Shown: in pieces, positions 51,601 to 64,000 of the stretch | Layout: each line of letters starts with the position of its first letter | Numbering within the stretch: position 1 is the first letter of the stretch | Notes under the pieces: model-generated | Told to the model about the DNA's origin: nothing | Seen by the model: the letters and a program-made list of their open reading frames with translations, nothing else | The model's database searches: none | Assembly (NCBI GenBank): GCA_014706295.1 | Contig: JACSVZ010000015.1 | Location: 56,789,535 to 56,853,534, forward strand | DNA from: Lycocorax pyrrhopterus obiensis | Lineage: Eukaryota; Chordata; Aves; Passeriformes; Paradisaeidae | DNA: 64,000 nucleotides | Direction: 5' to 3' | Translations under genes and position numbers: made by a program

Positions 51601-54494
51601 AATCCCAGAGCAGCACTACCAGGGTCTATTCACCACACCAAGAACACCTGAATGAGAGAGATGCTGAAATCTTTCACGTGGCTCTGGGAGTGCCGCCTTC
51701 CCTGCAGGGTGGCCTTTGCTTTGGAGCACCATCTTCCAGCCAGGCCTTCCCCCAACTCCCAACACCCCTTGAAATAAAGACTACTCTTCACACTTAATGT
51801 ATGGACTGTCTGGCCCCGGAGTAGGCATGAGAGCAATTTTTACCAACGTTGTTGTTCTCCCTTTTGTTAGAAGTGTTGGAAGTGATCCCTGAACGGGATC
51901 CCCTGCAGGGATTACACCTAGGGCCAAAACTAAGCACCTCTGGGCACACGATAGAAAGCACTGACAAACCAGGCAGAACTCACCACTCAGGGAACATGTG
52001 CAAGCCTGGCTGATTAAGAGCTGATATGTCACAGGGGTCTAGTTTAATGCTAGTTTCTAGCCTAAGATCCATGAAAAACTCCATACCAAAGTAGTTGCTA
52101 CACTTGACTTCTATTTCCTTGGCAGAACCGGCTGGCATAGGGACCCATTTTCCCAGCACAGGTCCCTGGTTTGCCTCTCAGTAGTTCTGTCCCTTTGAAG
52201 TTATAACTGGGATGATTAAATGCATTGCTCAGAAAACAGTCATAAATCTCTGTGAAAAGGATTATGGGCCAGTTTTTATGTATAAGCACTTCTTCAGCTT
52301 TCTGCAGCACTGAATTCTCATTTACCTGATTGAAATAGCAAAGGAATACAGAAAGCCAGCTTACAGAGAGAACAGTTCAACCACAGGACAATGTTATCTC
52401 AAAGCAGTCCAAGTAGAAATGCATTAACTATTTAAGGAAGCACCACAAATAACCTGCTTCATGCCCAGAGTGATCAGCCACCAGAGATCACAAGGCAAAT
52501 GCTAGCAGAAATTAATATAACTCAACTCCCAAAGACATAGTTTTTTAAAAACCAGACTTCTAGTTAGAAATTACAGGTAAGATTTAATCTGTTTCACACA
52601 GTTTGAGACATGCTGCACAATGGATTTTTCCCTTGTCTTGCCACAGTGTTGGTAATACAATCTGTTTATCTAGAGGCCTCCTCATTCTTTCCCCTCAATA
52701 ATGGCAGAAGAAAGAAACATGGTGCAAAACGTCTGGAGCATGTCAGCCCTTCACTCAACACCCTCCTAACTCTGGAGCTGCACTTTTGGTACACTGCTTA
52801 CGTAAAGCTGGGTAGCCCTCAAAACCTTTCTAATTGCATTCTCCCGCAAATTCTGTCTAATACAAGCAAGAATGTTTGAACAGAGGTTTGGGATTGGGGT
52901 TTCTATCTCAAATATTGCTTACCCATAGCAGATTTTGAGATCAAAGTCTGTGTTCTTTAAGGTAAGGCCACTGGAGACAGTACATTGTTCCTGCAGTGCA
53001 CAACAGCCTGATGGACAGGCTTTCATGGCAGGGCTTAGGAATAGCAGGATTCCAAACACTTTCATTTCTGCCTCCACTGGGAAAGAGAATGATGGACACA
53101 TCTCATCTTCTCAGACCACCTTTGCCAAACAACACAATGAAGGCCAAGGAAATGTGGCTTTCATTTATGTCACTAAGCTTTGAGGTATTTGGGAATATCG
53201 CTTCTAATTTTAACAACAGTAATTTAGTGAGCATGCTGAACAGATGACTGTTTTTAAAGACTTAAAAACCGTCATTATTTCAGCATATTTAGCCTTTCAA
53301 TTGTTAAATAAATCATTATCTGTCTACTTTAATTTATACATTTGTGTTGTCCAAGATTGGAGACAGGTTACACAGAACACATAGGCATTTTCTAAGGCCA
53401 AACTGAGCCACATCAAAGGTCTATCCAGCAATGACCAAAAGTCAGTGCCAAGTAAAGCATGTAAGATGATAATTTTTCCCCAGTTCCTAGCTGGGGAGTT
53501 GGATGAGTTGGAGTTTCTGAGTTGGATGTGCTTTCTGCATATTTAGTAGCCTGGATTTCTTATTTCAACTTGGCAAATCTCTCTTGGAGCCTGCATAAAT
53601 GTTCAGCACACTCCGGGTATGCTGCAGGAAGAAGCTCTCCAGCTCAACTACCTGTTGCAAGCCACTTCCTTGGCTTGCTTGGAACCTGTCTCCTCTTAGA
53701 ATCATTTGATACACCCCAAGTTCTACGTGCCCCCCTTCTCCACACAATCATGGATGCACAGACCTCTCACACCCCCAGTCTTGTAATTTGCGCTGTGTCA
53801 GCTCTAAGGGATCACAAATTCTGACCTCATGAGTCACTACTTTTTCAACTCCCTAACTTACACCTACCCCTAATGTTGGCCCTAATAAACCCTGCAAAAG
53901 TTACAATGCTCCGTTGGGTTCATCCTGTGTCAGCCGAGACCCCAGCTCCACATCTAACTTCATGAATTTCACAAAGACTGCCACACATCTCCAAACTACT
54001 GTTCTTTTTTATTCCACTGTTATCAGCCTTCTTTCTAGCCCCACAGAGCTGGCCAAGTCTTACAATAATTTTCAACTTTGTTGAAAACCATAACATTTAC
54101 CCTGGCGAGACATGCACAAAAATCACATTTCCAGCTCAAATAAAGACAACTCTTTGAAAACAGAAACTCCCATTTGTGACCTAAATGATCTTCAGAGTTA
54201 CAAAACTTGCCCACTGCCTGATGCTAACCCTCGCTTCAACCACAGTGACGGTGTTAGCAATCACTTCAAGAGCACCATGCAAAACTGATCATTCTTTTAG
54301 TTTCTGGTCTTGACAGCAAACTTCGCTCTTCCACTGCCTTCTTCCCAACTCAACCCACATTGCAATTAACATCTTGGCTTCAGTGCTGTATCCTAATTAC
54401 TGCCTTCAAAACCTTGTTAAAAACTTCCCACACCAGCTCTTCACATGCTGCTGCACTGTAGCTGTCCACAGTTGAGGAACACACACTGCTTAGG

Positions 54495-54670
54495 AGCTTC
54501 TCTGAGGCTGGACCATAAACACAAACACTCCTGCAGCCCTCCTCTGGACTCACTCCAACAGGTCCATGTATTTCCTGTGGCAAGGACCCCAGAGCTGGAT
54601 GCAGTGTGCCAGGAGAGGTCTCATAAGAGCAGAATCACCTTCCTGCCACTTCAACCTTGCTAGCTCCAGC
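54495..54670 (-). mobile_element. CR1 LINE internal 3' fragment
   Basis: The plus strand carries the reverse complement of CR1: 'gcagccctcctctggactca' and 'ctccaacaggtccatgta', then 'caaggaccccagagctggat', 'gcagtgtgccaggagaggtc' and 'tcataagagcagaatcacct'. This matches the CR1 block just upstream of the 3' UTR. The true 3' tail is absent, so the copy is truncated at both ends or diverged. The left edge is uncertain. Confidence 0.85.
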
Positions 54671-56723
54671 TGACATCCCAGTCCTGCACTTGGGATGACT
54701 GGCACGATGCCAGTTCAGCAGCAATAGCTTCAGTTCTGACCACGGCAAGATAAAGTCTCAGGTTAGAGTTATAGTTTTGAGTCTGAAAGGGGAGGAAGTT
54801 TTGGAAAGGTTTGTTGCCAGGATAAGGGCTGTGCTCAGAGGATGCATCATGGGCTGTCAGTTCAGAGACAGTCACTGGGTCTTTGTACCTGCAGGACTGA
54901 CACTGAGACTTGCTGAAGAGATGGGTTTCCTGAATGGAAGAGAAAGGCTTCTGGGTAAATTGACTAAAATGAGGATTAAGATCAAGCTCAGCAGAAGTGG
55001 AAGAACTGGGATAAATAAAGGGCTTCAGAATCCCTTCAGAACAGTAATACTGCTTTTTACTGCAATGGATTTCCTTAATTAGGTTTGGTGTTGCTGGACT
55101 GCAGGTGAAGCCGGAGCTGCTGCTGGGGCCAAGGGAGGACCTCAGCCAGCAGCACTCTGGCTTATTTTTCCTAAGGCTGCTAATAAAATCCACAGTGCCA
55201 GTGGTAAAAATAGTCACTGTTTCATACTCCGAGAATGACTTAGCTTTTGGGTTTAGAAAACCCTCCCCTGTCATTAGAAGAGGCAAAGAGACAAACACAC
55301 AGAAGAACATGAGCAGCACAGAAGAGGTAACTGAAATTAGGCCAGGATCATTTGTGACTTGGTGACCCCCATCTCAGCATAAACATATCAAAAAGGGACA
55401 GGAGCAAATCCTTCATGCAGTGCTGCACCGAGTCTGGTATTAATAACTCCACCAGAAACAAACACGTCAGAGCTTTCCAAACAAGACAATGTGCTTCCTG
55501 GAAGCACTTTTAGCCTTGATGGTAATAGGAGCTGTTGCCACGTTATCATAAAGGTTCCCCAAATGAGATCCAGTCCAATTCTGCAGCAGATGTTGGGTAA
55601 GGATTGCTTGATCTTAACCTGTGTCTCAGCTGCAATTCCACTGCTGGAATGAAGAGCCAGCAAGGCCAGAACATGACACACGGGAAGACTCCTCCCATTT
55701 TCATTTGAGACATCAGGAAATTCCTCCAGAAGGCTCCAAACTGTCTTTCGGTAGCTAAACAGAGCAAACACCCGTGCACATGGCCCCTCCACCTTCACTG
55801 CTCACTCACTGATGTTACACCAAGACGCATGGTCACCCCCTTTTCATACAAACTTCAGCTGAAGCCAGAACTCCGCTTCCACCCCACATCTCAGGAGCAG
55901 CCAGTTTTAAGATTTAGAATTACGCCTCAGTTACTGGGCTTTCCAGTCCTGTGCTCAGGCAACTCAACTATATTCTTTGGGCTTTGCATAAAAATAAGCA
56001 CACGTTTTTCAGTAAGAAAGCATCTGCAATACAACTCTACAGGACCCGCAACGTGCTTTGGGGTTCAAATAATTCTGGTTGCTTTCTATTCTAGACAGAA
56101 CAATACGGAGAAGTAATTAAGTTAAGGCAACAAAACAAGTTTTTTTCATTGTCATCTGCAAACCATTTTAGTGTACGAAAATGTAACATCACGACCACAC
56201 TTCTGAAAACTTTTGTTTGACTGCTGTCATCGTACCTCGTCAGTAAATACGGTGAGAATGAGGCTGGATTGTCCTGCTCTGAAAACATCGGCATGGAACC
56301 TCCCATTATCCAGAGGCGGAAATACAACACGAGGATCACCTTCAAAGAAGAAAACTCAGTTAGCAATGCACTACTAAGAAGAACTAAGGCCTCCAGCAAA
56401 TGTTTTGTTGTGATAGCTCTCTGTGCTGTGCAAAGCAAGTCAGCTCAGCGGCTTAGGCACAATTCAAGTTTGCCACCTTACACAGGGTGACAAAGCTGCC
56501 AGCTCCCAGCACAGACAGCACACTGTGACATTGTGTGTCCCTCTTCCATGCCTGCATTACTGACAGCAACTGGCACATCTCAGTACCCACCACAAAGGCA
56601 GCATTCTGAAGGACAAATTCATCACGCTGCTGCAGTGTAGACTGCAGAATTTTGCTCCTGACTGCTACCTAAATGCAGAGGGAAAAATCATGGCTGATGT
56701 TTTAAAAGTTCTTATTAGAAGTT

Positions 56724-56753
56724 CTATGCCAGCATTTATCCATGCTGGCATAG
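56724..56753. repeat. 12-bp perfect inverted repeat
   Basis: The arm 'ctatgccagcat' (56724-56735), the loop 'ttatcc', and the complementary arm 'atgctggcatag' (56742-56753) form a perfect 12-bp stem with a 6-nt loop. No terminator or miRNA context can be shown. Confidence 0.85.
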
Positions 56754-57613
56754 GTGTAAGGACAAGCTCCATCGGTGCTTCTCATGCTGTGCAATCCTAA
56801 TTCCTGGAAGAATTTCTGCAAGCTGCCACTCCTTCACCTTTCTGGTAACCACTTGTCAAAGGACAAGCAAGGGGACCTGGCTCCTGGAGCAGCACACCCA
56901 GAACATTCCCATGGAAGTGCTTCTTTTCTCCTCTGCAACGTGTTGAGTCCTGCTTGGAGCACATCAAGCAGCAGTTTTTCTTACGACTCTTACTGAGCCC
57001 TGCATTGGCATTAACAGCATGTCACTGACAAGGCAGCCCAGTGCCACCCAGTCCCCTGTATTTAGGGCAGGAAATACCTGCAGATGATTACATGACTGCA
57101 AGGGCAACCACTATAAATCAAAAGGTTCGAACTGAAAACACAGTAATATTCTTGTTTCGGCCCAGTTGAAGTTTTCTAGACTAATTTCCAAGCCTAACTT
57201 TGTATTAAGATCTCCCATCTGAGCTTTCAGAGTCTTTTGGGATACCACTATGCATTCTTCATTCTCATCAAATACACAGAAATATATGGTCAAGCCCATT
57301 CATACTTACATAGCTTATCACCAAAGCAGCTCTCTTCAAAAAAGGCCTTGCAGTATACAAGAAATTCTGGTTGTTATTTGCAGTCAGGTAGCTGAAATAT
57401 AAGGAAACAAATGTTTGTTGAAGTACTTTGGAACACTAACTCATTTTTCAAATGGAGAAAAATGTGTACATTGATTTAACCACCCTAAATGCAGTAATAA
57501 TGACATCACTTCTACTCTTCAAAGATCTTTCCACATAAGTAAAATATTGAGACTAGTTCAAGTAATGCACACTATAATACATGGCAGTTTTGCCATCAAA
57601 ATATGGTTTTGGC

Positions 57614-57652
57614 GTGTTTGTTAGTTTGTTGGTTTTTTGGTTTTTTTTTATT
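57614..57652. repeat. GT/T-rich low-complexity tract
   Basis: The sequence 'gtgtttgttagtttgttgg' followed by two T-runs forms a low-complexity T-rich tract. On the minus strand it is an A-rich, C-interspersed tract. No retroelement body was recognised. Confidence 0.75.
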
Positions 57653-58959
57653 TAATCTTCAATTAACTCCTCAATCCTCAGAAAAATCCCACATGTGTCT
57701 CAGTGAGATTGCTGTCTTCAGACTCCCAGAAGACTACACGGAGACACATTTTTAAAAGGTCACCCAAACAGAGCAATTCAATTTTAGACCGTGATCAAAA
57801 TGCAAAAACTCCTTGTTCCCAGCTCTCTGCTCAGTCTCCAGAGAGAATAACAACTATCTATCAGAACTGATTCTAAGCATTTTTTTGGAGCATATTCTGC
57901 ACGCTTAAGTTTCACCACAAGTCTGCTGACAAAGTGCTATGATAATTAATTGCACAGACACAAACACACAGGTGGCTTACTGTTGTAGGAATGTTCATAA
58001 AACCCTTCCTGTTTCTCAATGAGTAAAATTAAACTGCATAGGGAGCCAAAACTATGCATTTATTTTAATATAGAGTAGAAAGACTTGCCAAAGTCTAAGG
58101 AACTTTCTTAATATAACAAACAGTGCCATATCCACTATATTAATTTCATGATAATTCCATTTCTATTGAACCTTACAGATGCTCCATCATTGTAATAAAG
58201 CAATGACAAAAAGAAATACAGAAGAGACAACAGGAATATTTCAAGCATATAGGAGGTAAAACTATTGAAAAAAAGACAACTTATTTAAGAAGCTATAAAT
58301 ATCAAGTAAACAAAATAAATTCAGAAGGAAAACATTTGCAGGCTCTTCTGTATAACATACAGTCAGTATCAGGATACTCTATTTAAATGATTTACAAAAA
58401 CTGCAGTTTGTATTGCAACACCTTCAAGCAAGTTACCTTTCCAAGCATGAAATCCTCGTATGTTTCTCCTGTGAACATCGAGCATATAAAACACATTTCC
58501 TCTCCAAATTCCTTAAGACAGTCTGTCACCTGATTGCTTCCACCCTTCAAGTCTTTGAAAAAACAAGACTGAAGCAGCCAAGAGTCTTTAATATCTGGGG
58601 TTTTGTTCAAATTTTCTATAGTAGGAAGTCTGCAAGCCTGGTCACCATGGCGAGATGAAGAAAAGATTACACTGCAGAAAAAAGCACCAGGGCAAAGCCA
58701 GCAAGAAACAGAGGCAGCATTTACCACGATGAAAGAAGTACATCTGGATGCTCTGTACAAAGGAACTGCTCTTCAGAAAACTTTCCTTCAGTGCCATGCC
58801 TAAAACTAGGGAACTGAACCACACAGTGCAAAGCAAGCCAGATGACTTTCAGTCTTTGGTGTCTACTTATTGTCAAATGTTGACATTTAAGCACCAAACC
58901 TGACTTAAATGTCAGACTAGTCTTCAAGGGCTGAACGCCTCCAAGTGCAAAGTTTCTTG

Positions 58960-59150
58960 AGTTCCCACTGATTTTAATCAGGCTCCAGCAAGTACAAGAG
59001 AGATGAAACTAAGCCTTCAGCTTTGTCTCCCCATGAAAGGTCAGGTTGGCCTTCAAGTGCTCACCATGGCCCAGCTCCAAAGCCCACCGGTACCAAAGGG
59101 AAAGGCTCTCACTGACTTTAACAGCATTTGGACAAAACCCCAGGCTTTTG
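58960..59150. repeat. Old unclassified amniote repeat
   Basis: Contains 'cccactgattttaatcaggc' followed by 'tccagcaagtac' and, 80 bp later, 'gctccaaagcccaccggtac' and 'ggctctcactgactttaaca'. Both blocks match the common bird and reptile relic in which 'ccaaagccca...gaagtcaatgg' precedes 'attgacttcaatggg...ttggatcagg'. I recognise the pattern, but the family label needs a library search. Confidence 0.45.
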
Positions 59151-62100
59151 TCCCCTACTGGAGCCCTTTATGAAACTCAATCCCCTCGTGATTTGCAGCA
59201 GGAAGTGTTTGGTTGCACTTTGTTTACATTTTTATGTGTGGAGAGAGGAGAGGAGAGCCCTCTATTCATCACACTGACTCTTTTCAAGAACCTGTTTTCA
59301 CTTGCTTTTACTTTTAACTCTCTGCAACACTTTAGGCAGGAACTTTCCATTACAAATATTTGCTTTAGGTGGAATTATTCTGGGAAAAGATCAACTAGAA
59401 CAGTTCAGCTCTTTCTCCAAGGCTTCAGTTACAGACAGAGGAGCACTTTTATCAGTGTCAAGAAGTCTGCCAACTTCATCCTTCATCGCATCAGTGACCT
59501 GAAACTTGTGAGGTGGCCATCACCTCCAGGCTGTGTGTTTGCTCTCCACCCATGGTCAGGCAATGAATAGTTCAATTAAAAAGTGAAACTTTTCCATTTT
59601 GAGAAAGCCGCTGTCCTGAAGTCTGTCTGGAAACCACAAAAGATAATGTGGTTCACTGCTCAGCAATCCTGCTCTCCACCCATCAGATCGACCTGCGGGA
59701 GTGGCATAAACGGACAGGTCACACTCAGTGCCTCAGAGATTTACAAGAACCACGTGGTTTTCCAGAGCCCCTGACTGGGCTACTACTTGTGCCAGGGAAG
59801 GTAACTAGTAAAACATCTCCCATCTGGTGCAGGTGAAAGAACATCACACAGTTTGTGTATTAAAACCAAATGAACTTCACATGGGACCTGGATGAGGAAG
59901 TTTGCTAAATGTCAGTGACAGACAGCATGTAAAATTGCAGCAGCTTTTTCCATGTAAAATCTCAGCTTGCAAACGCATCTAAGGTTACACTGAACTTTGC
60001 TCAGACAACCTTAAGATCAGCCAAAGCTCTTAATTTTGTCTTTAGCTAGGAGAAGCAAAGAAATTACTATTTTAACAGTTAAACTGTTTTATACCCCTTT
60101 TTAACAGCTGTCTTGTAAAAAGTCATTTACAGGTCAGATTTCCCCGCATTTGCCAACCTCTCCAGGCTGCCAAACATCTCTCTGTTCATGGGAACCACTC
60201 CCCATCACCTGCTCCACCCCAACCAGCACAATTATGGTGCCAAAAACATGCCAAAACACGCATACACATTCACTCCCACATGAGAGCGGGCGTGGGATGT
60301 AGTTAGGGAAAGTGTGTTGATGGTAGCACCACACAGCAATATGCTACCACCAGAGTATGTGAATTTCAAGGTGTGGATCTTCCAGATTTTCCTAAGAAAA
60401 TTATAAAATTAGAGGAGAAAATCCAGATCATCAGGTTCACTAAACAAGTGCAAAAAGAGCCCATCTGGGCAGAGGTTCCACTTCTGCTTCATGCCAGCTT
60501 TCCTACAAAGCAACCCAGCATGTAATTGCCTGCTTGCTATCTTTTAAAAGCCTTTCAGGAATACTTCCCAAAGCAACCAGAATCACAACAAACAATAAAC
60601 TCAAGAAAAGCTTAATAATGCAGGGACTTCTCTCACGCAGTTCGAGCAGAGGCCAAGACAGATATTTGGCAGTCCCGGCTTCCTGAAAAGCACGGCTCAT
60701 CCTGGAATCAGTTACATCATCAGGGCACTCCGAGCTTTTATAATTGAAGACAGCAGGGTAGGTGGCCCAGTAAAATTCAGTATGGTGCAGTTTACAGGAA
60801 CATACACTTCGCTGGTACCAGATGGACTCGGGGTTAATCAAAACAAACTTCTCTAAGAAGCAGGCAGCTTTTTTAATTTGCCTGTGCCACTGGAGGCACC
60901 TCGAGCTTACAGAACAGTGTGGGGCAGCTCCTCGGCTGCTGTTCACTGCCACAGCTCTGTGAGCTATTGCAGACCACTATTGGAAACAGGTTTACCCCAC
61001 ACTGCAGCTGACTCAGCTTTGGCATTAAACGTGAGCTTGCTCTGTGCTCTCTTTGAAGGCTTTCTCAAGGGAAGCGAATAAACAACTAAGATCTATGATG
61101 GACTCTCCACCAGGAATGTCTCAAAGACCAAGATAAGTATGCAGTAGAATAAGTGTTGGTGTTATCAAGAGATTGCTTTGGCCAGGTCCCTTCACTCTGA
61201 GAGGATCACTGCTCTCATTTATATTCTTCTTAGGAAACAGGTCCAGCTCCCAGCAACCACCAAAGTTTTGAACTGGCACTTTCAAACCCCTAACACTACA
61301 GGAAGATAGTGGAAGGATGAATATAAAAGCAAGGCTGTCCTCTTATTCTTAATTATTGGTAACAGTAAGACACCTCTAATCAAGAACATTTTTAAACTTA
61401 GAAGGGGCTATTTTAAGTGCATGTCAAAGCTTTAGGTCATTGATAGATGCACAAACTAATTCCAAACCAGCTTGACAGACTCCCCTGCTGAGAACAGGCA
61501 AGTTTTTCAGGAGCTATATTCTGTCTGTAGAGACCACCTTACCTTTCCTACTTAAAGAGGACTTCCTTATCATCTGTCCAGGCAGCTGCATCTTACACTG
61601 GAGAAGTATCTTTTCCACCTAGCTCAGCCTATAGTCCTCCTTGAGGACAGCCATTGAAGGGAAAGTGTGTGCATGTGGTATCCCAGGGAGAAAACAAGAA
61701 TGAAAATCCATCATGGAGTAAAAAGAACTGAATTTTTTTTAAAAATCAATATATCTAGACACATCTGGATATTTAACTTGCTTAAAGTACTTGTCTATTC
61801 AGGGAAATAAAATACCAGTCATAGCTGCAGGTTTTGCAAGGGAGAAGAAAAGCCCTCCTGCTTCCTTCTTTATGAGTAGACCTGACCTTCCCCACAGCAT
61901 GTGTGTGGCATCCTTGCTCCTTTATCTCCCTGGAAAGCCTTAAATTCCAGCTACCACTCCCCACGCAGACCTAGATGCATAAACACACACAAGCAGGAAC
62001 AGTTTTACAGACTCTTTTGGGAGCCATGGAGAGGTTTTATGAAAGTCACAACTGCTTTAACTCATTTTCACTGATAATGTCATGTATTCTTTGTGTACGT

Positions 62101-64000
62101 TTTCAGTTGTGACCATATTTGGAATTCTTGCTGTTTACTGGATTTTGGGGGGAAAGCAAGGGCAGGGCATATACAGCAGAGAAGGTGATCCCACTCAGGG
62201 CTTTTCCTTATTCTCTTAGGCAGTACATACTTCATTCTGTGTGGGATGAAAGCAGAGGAAGAAAACTGGGAGGAAGAGGGAGAGGAGGAGAGAGAGGCAC
62301 AGTAAGGGATCAGGAATAGAAAGAGAGAAAAGGAAAGTAGCAAAATGCACTTAACAGAGCAAAGATGTGACCGAGAACATGAAAAAGGGTTTCTCTTCAT
62401 ACCAGACATTCCACTGATGCAAGGAGGAGGCAAAGTGGAGGAGGGCTAACAGGAAAAATAAGACCTCATCAAAGTATGGCCACCAGATCCACCAGATCTC
62501 AGGAAACCAAAGCACCACGCCTGCAGTTTAAAGCTTCCATCGATTTCAGCCATTTTATTTCCTCTGCATCACACACACCTGAGGCATAGGCTCATTTTTC
62601 CCTGTCCTAGCCCAGTGAAAGGCTCCCATGGAGGTAATTTCAAGTAACTGCACTATAAGCAGCACTGAGAGCAGCTTTGGCTGCTCCCCACATTCAGCTA
62701 CAAATCCCTGTTTACAGCTGCTTGTGCTTTTGACAAGCTTTATTCATTCGGGCTGAAAATTTTCTCTTCCAGGAGTTTATGTTAAGCTGAAACTGTTTTC
62801 TTCCTCGAAAGTGTCAGGTAAAACAGTTTGGCTTTTCCTGAAAAAGCAATTAGAGAGATTTGCCCATGTTGATGAAGTTCTGAAACCACTTCATTGGGAA
62901 AACTCCGTGGATCCATAGTTTGGAGCAGGGATTTGTTGTTTAGTAGAGGGACTGCAGAGATGCTGCTGGTTTTGATTTCAGTGACAACTGACTGTTTCTG
63001 GGCACGTGACAAGCCACTGGGAAAAGATCTCTATTTGCAATGCTTACTAGAGATCTGTAGCAACTCCCCAGGGCTTCCAGCCCTGCCAAACACCTTCTAG
63101 AAGGAACAGCATCAGACTCTCCTTGCATTGCTCCTGCAGAGCCATTGAGATAGGAGACTCTCTCTCCTGCAATGCCTGTATCCAGCCTGGAGACCATTTG
63201 CTTGGACTGCAGAGGGCTGAAAACATGTGTCTGAAGGAAAGGCTATGTGAGTATGTGTTACAAGGAAGAGAGGGGATAAAGGGAGAGGAAAGGAAGGCAG
63301 GCACTAAGAGGAAAGGGAGGGAAAAAAGATGAGCCAAGAAAAGATACATGGCAATATTCAGACCTCTGCTGCTGTCAGAGATCCAGTGGCAGTATCCAAA
63401 AAATCTGCTGCCACTGGAGCTCCATTCACTGGTGTCCCCAGTGAGCGCTCAGGAGCTGGACTGCAGCACAGGAAGCAGGAAAACCCCTGCTTTCCCCAGA
63501 GCAGCTCCACTTGCAAAAGCAGCTGTGCTTTCTGTGAACCAGTCTAGCAGGAGCAGATGAACCCAAAACCACATAGGACTCCTACAAACTGACTGCTGCC
63601 TTTGTGGCTGCACAGGGAAGATGTGGCAGCACTGGAATACAGCCATCCCCAAGGTACAGCACCACATCCGTGGAGCACACTCACTCTGCATGGCCAGGCT
63701 TGGCAAGGGGGCTGCTTGCACAGGCAGGGAGCACGAGGTCTGCACTGTATCTAAAGCACTTCCTAATCACAAAAAACCTACCTTACTTGACAGCTTTTAT
63801 GTGAAGAAAGGAGGAGGTTATCCTCCTCTCATGCACAAGGCTCTGTTATCCTGAGTGTAAATTATTGAGGTGTCCCTGGGAATCAAGTGTCCCAGTAAAA
63901 ATTTACAAACAAGCCATAAAAAATGTGGAAGCCTGCTGCCTTGCTTTGATGCTCTCTGTAAAGGGTTTCATGTCACTAAACACACACTGGTCCAGCTACT

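Larger units (their letters stand above)
45655..64000 (-). other. TMTC1: TMTC1 intron upstream of exon A (partial)
   Basis: More than 18.3 kb upstream of exon A. The preceding exon, expected to carry the K-E-T-G-I-T-V membrane segment and the variable loop, was looked for on the minus strand and not found, so it probably lies beyond 64 kb. The region holds a CR1 fragment near 54.5 kb, an old repeat near 59.0 kb, a T-rich tract at 57614-57652, purine-rich tracts at 62.24-62.34 and 63.26-63.33 kb, and two short inverted repeats. The longest open frame, 54660-55310 on the minus strand, has an ATG and a hydrophobic N-terminus but no known relative. Confidence 0.7.

Noticed and set aside
53390..53450. 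Possible further LINE 3' tail fragment ('catcaaaggtctatccagca')
   Set aside because: It vaguely resembles the tail of L3/CR1-type elements, but it is too short and diverged to call by eye.
59046..59570. 174-codon plus-strand open frame
   Set aside because: It starts at TTG, overlaps the old repeat at 58.96-59.15 kb, and shows no recognisable motif.
45655..64000. Upstream TMTC1 exons (variable loop and early membrane helices)
   Set aside because: I looked on the minus strand for the conserved K-E-T-G-I-T-V and V-Y-D-L-F segments with splice sites and did not find them. They are probably beyond the window.

Overview
This is a vertebrate nuclear genomic window, almost entirely intronic, best read as the middle of a bird TMTC1 gene on the minus strand. 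No operons, phage, CRISPR arrays or other prokaryotic features are present. The bird call rests on several CR1 LINE fragments with the characteristic 3' tail, and on a tRNA-Ile-derived SINE with a CR1 tail at about 17.95-18.09 kb. That SINE resembles the songbird TguSINE1 family, so a passerine is likely. The family attribution is from memory and not from a database search.

Four coding exons can be placed exactly. All are on the minus strand, each has consensus AG/GT splice sites, and their phases are mutually compatible: 45465-45654, 33193-33314, 18879-19043 and 10551-10664. Joined in that order they encode a continuous stretch of about 195 residues. It covers the conserved TMTC family membrane block (DUF1736-type region), the last transmembrane helices and the first tetratricopeptide (TPR) repeat. 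TMTC proteins are ER multi-pass O-mannosyltransferases acting on cadherin-type domains. The N-terminal part (early luminal loop and variable loop) lies beyond 64 kb, and the remaining TPR repeats lie beyond position 1.

Layout, high to low coordinate (the direction of transcription): more than 18 kb of upstream intron (45655-64000); exon A; 12.2 kb intron; exon B; 14.1 kb intron; exon C; 8.2 kb intron; exon D; more than 10.5 kb of downstream intron (1-10550). The introns carry interspersed repeats of different ages. The most notable is a degraded but long (about 2.1 kb) ancient CR1/L3-type LINE at about 15.18-17.30 kb that still shows reverse-transcriptase landmarks. There are also younger CR1 3' ends (25.7, 32.3, 43.7 and 54.5 kb), the TguSINE1-like SINE, MIR-like SINE relics (10.0, 28.2 and 31.3 kb), older unclassified amniote repeats, and simple repeats.

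I found no convincing new biological system. The observations worth a second look are the ancient LINE, the SINE as a lineage marker, several near-perfect short inverted repeats, two CpG-retaining intronic patches, purine-rich tracts, and a few unusually long open frames that are probably chance.
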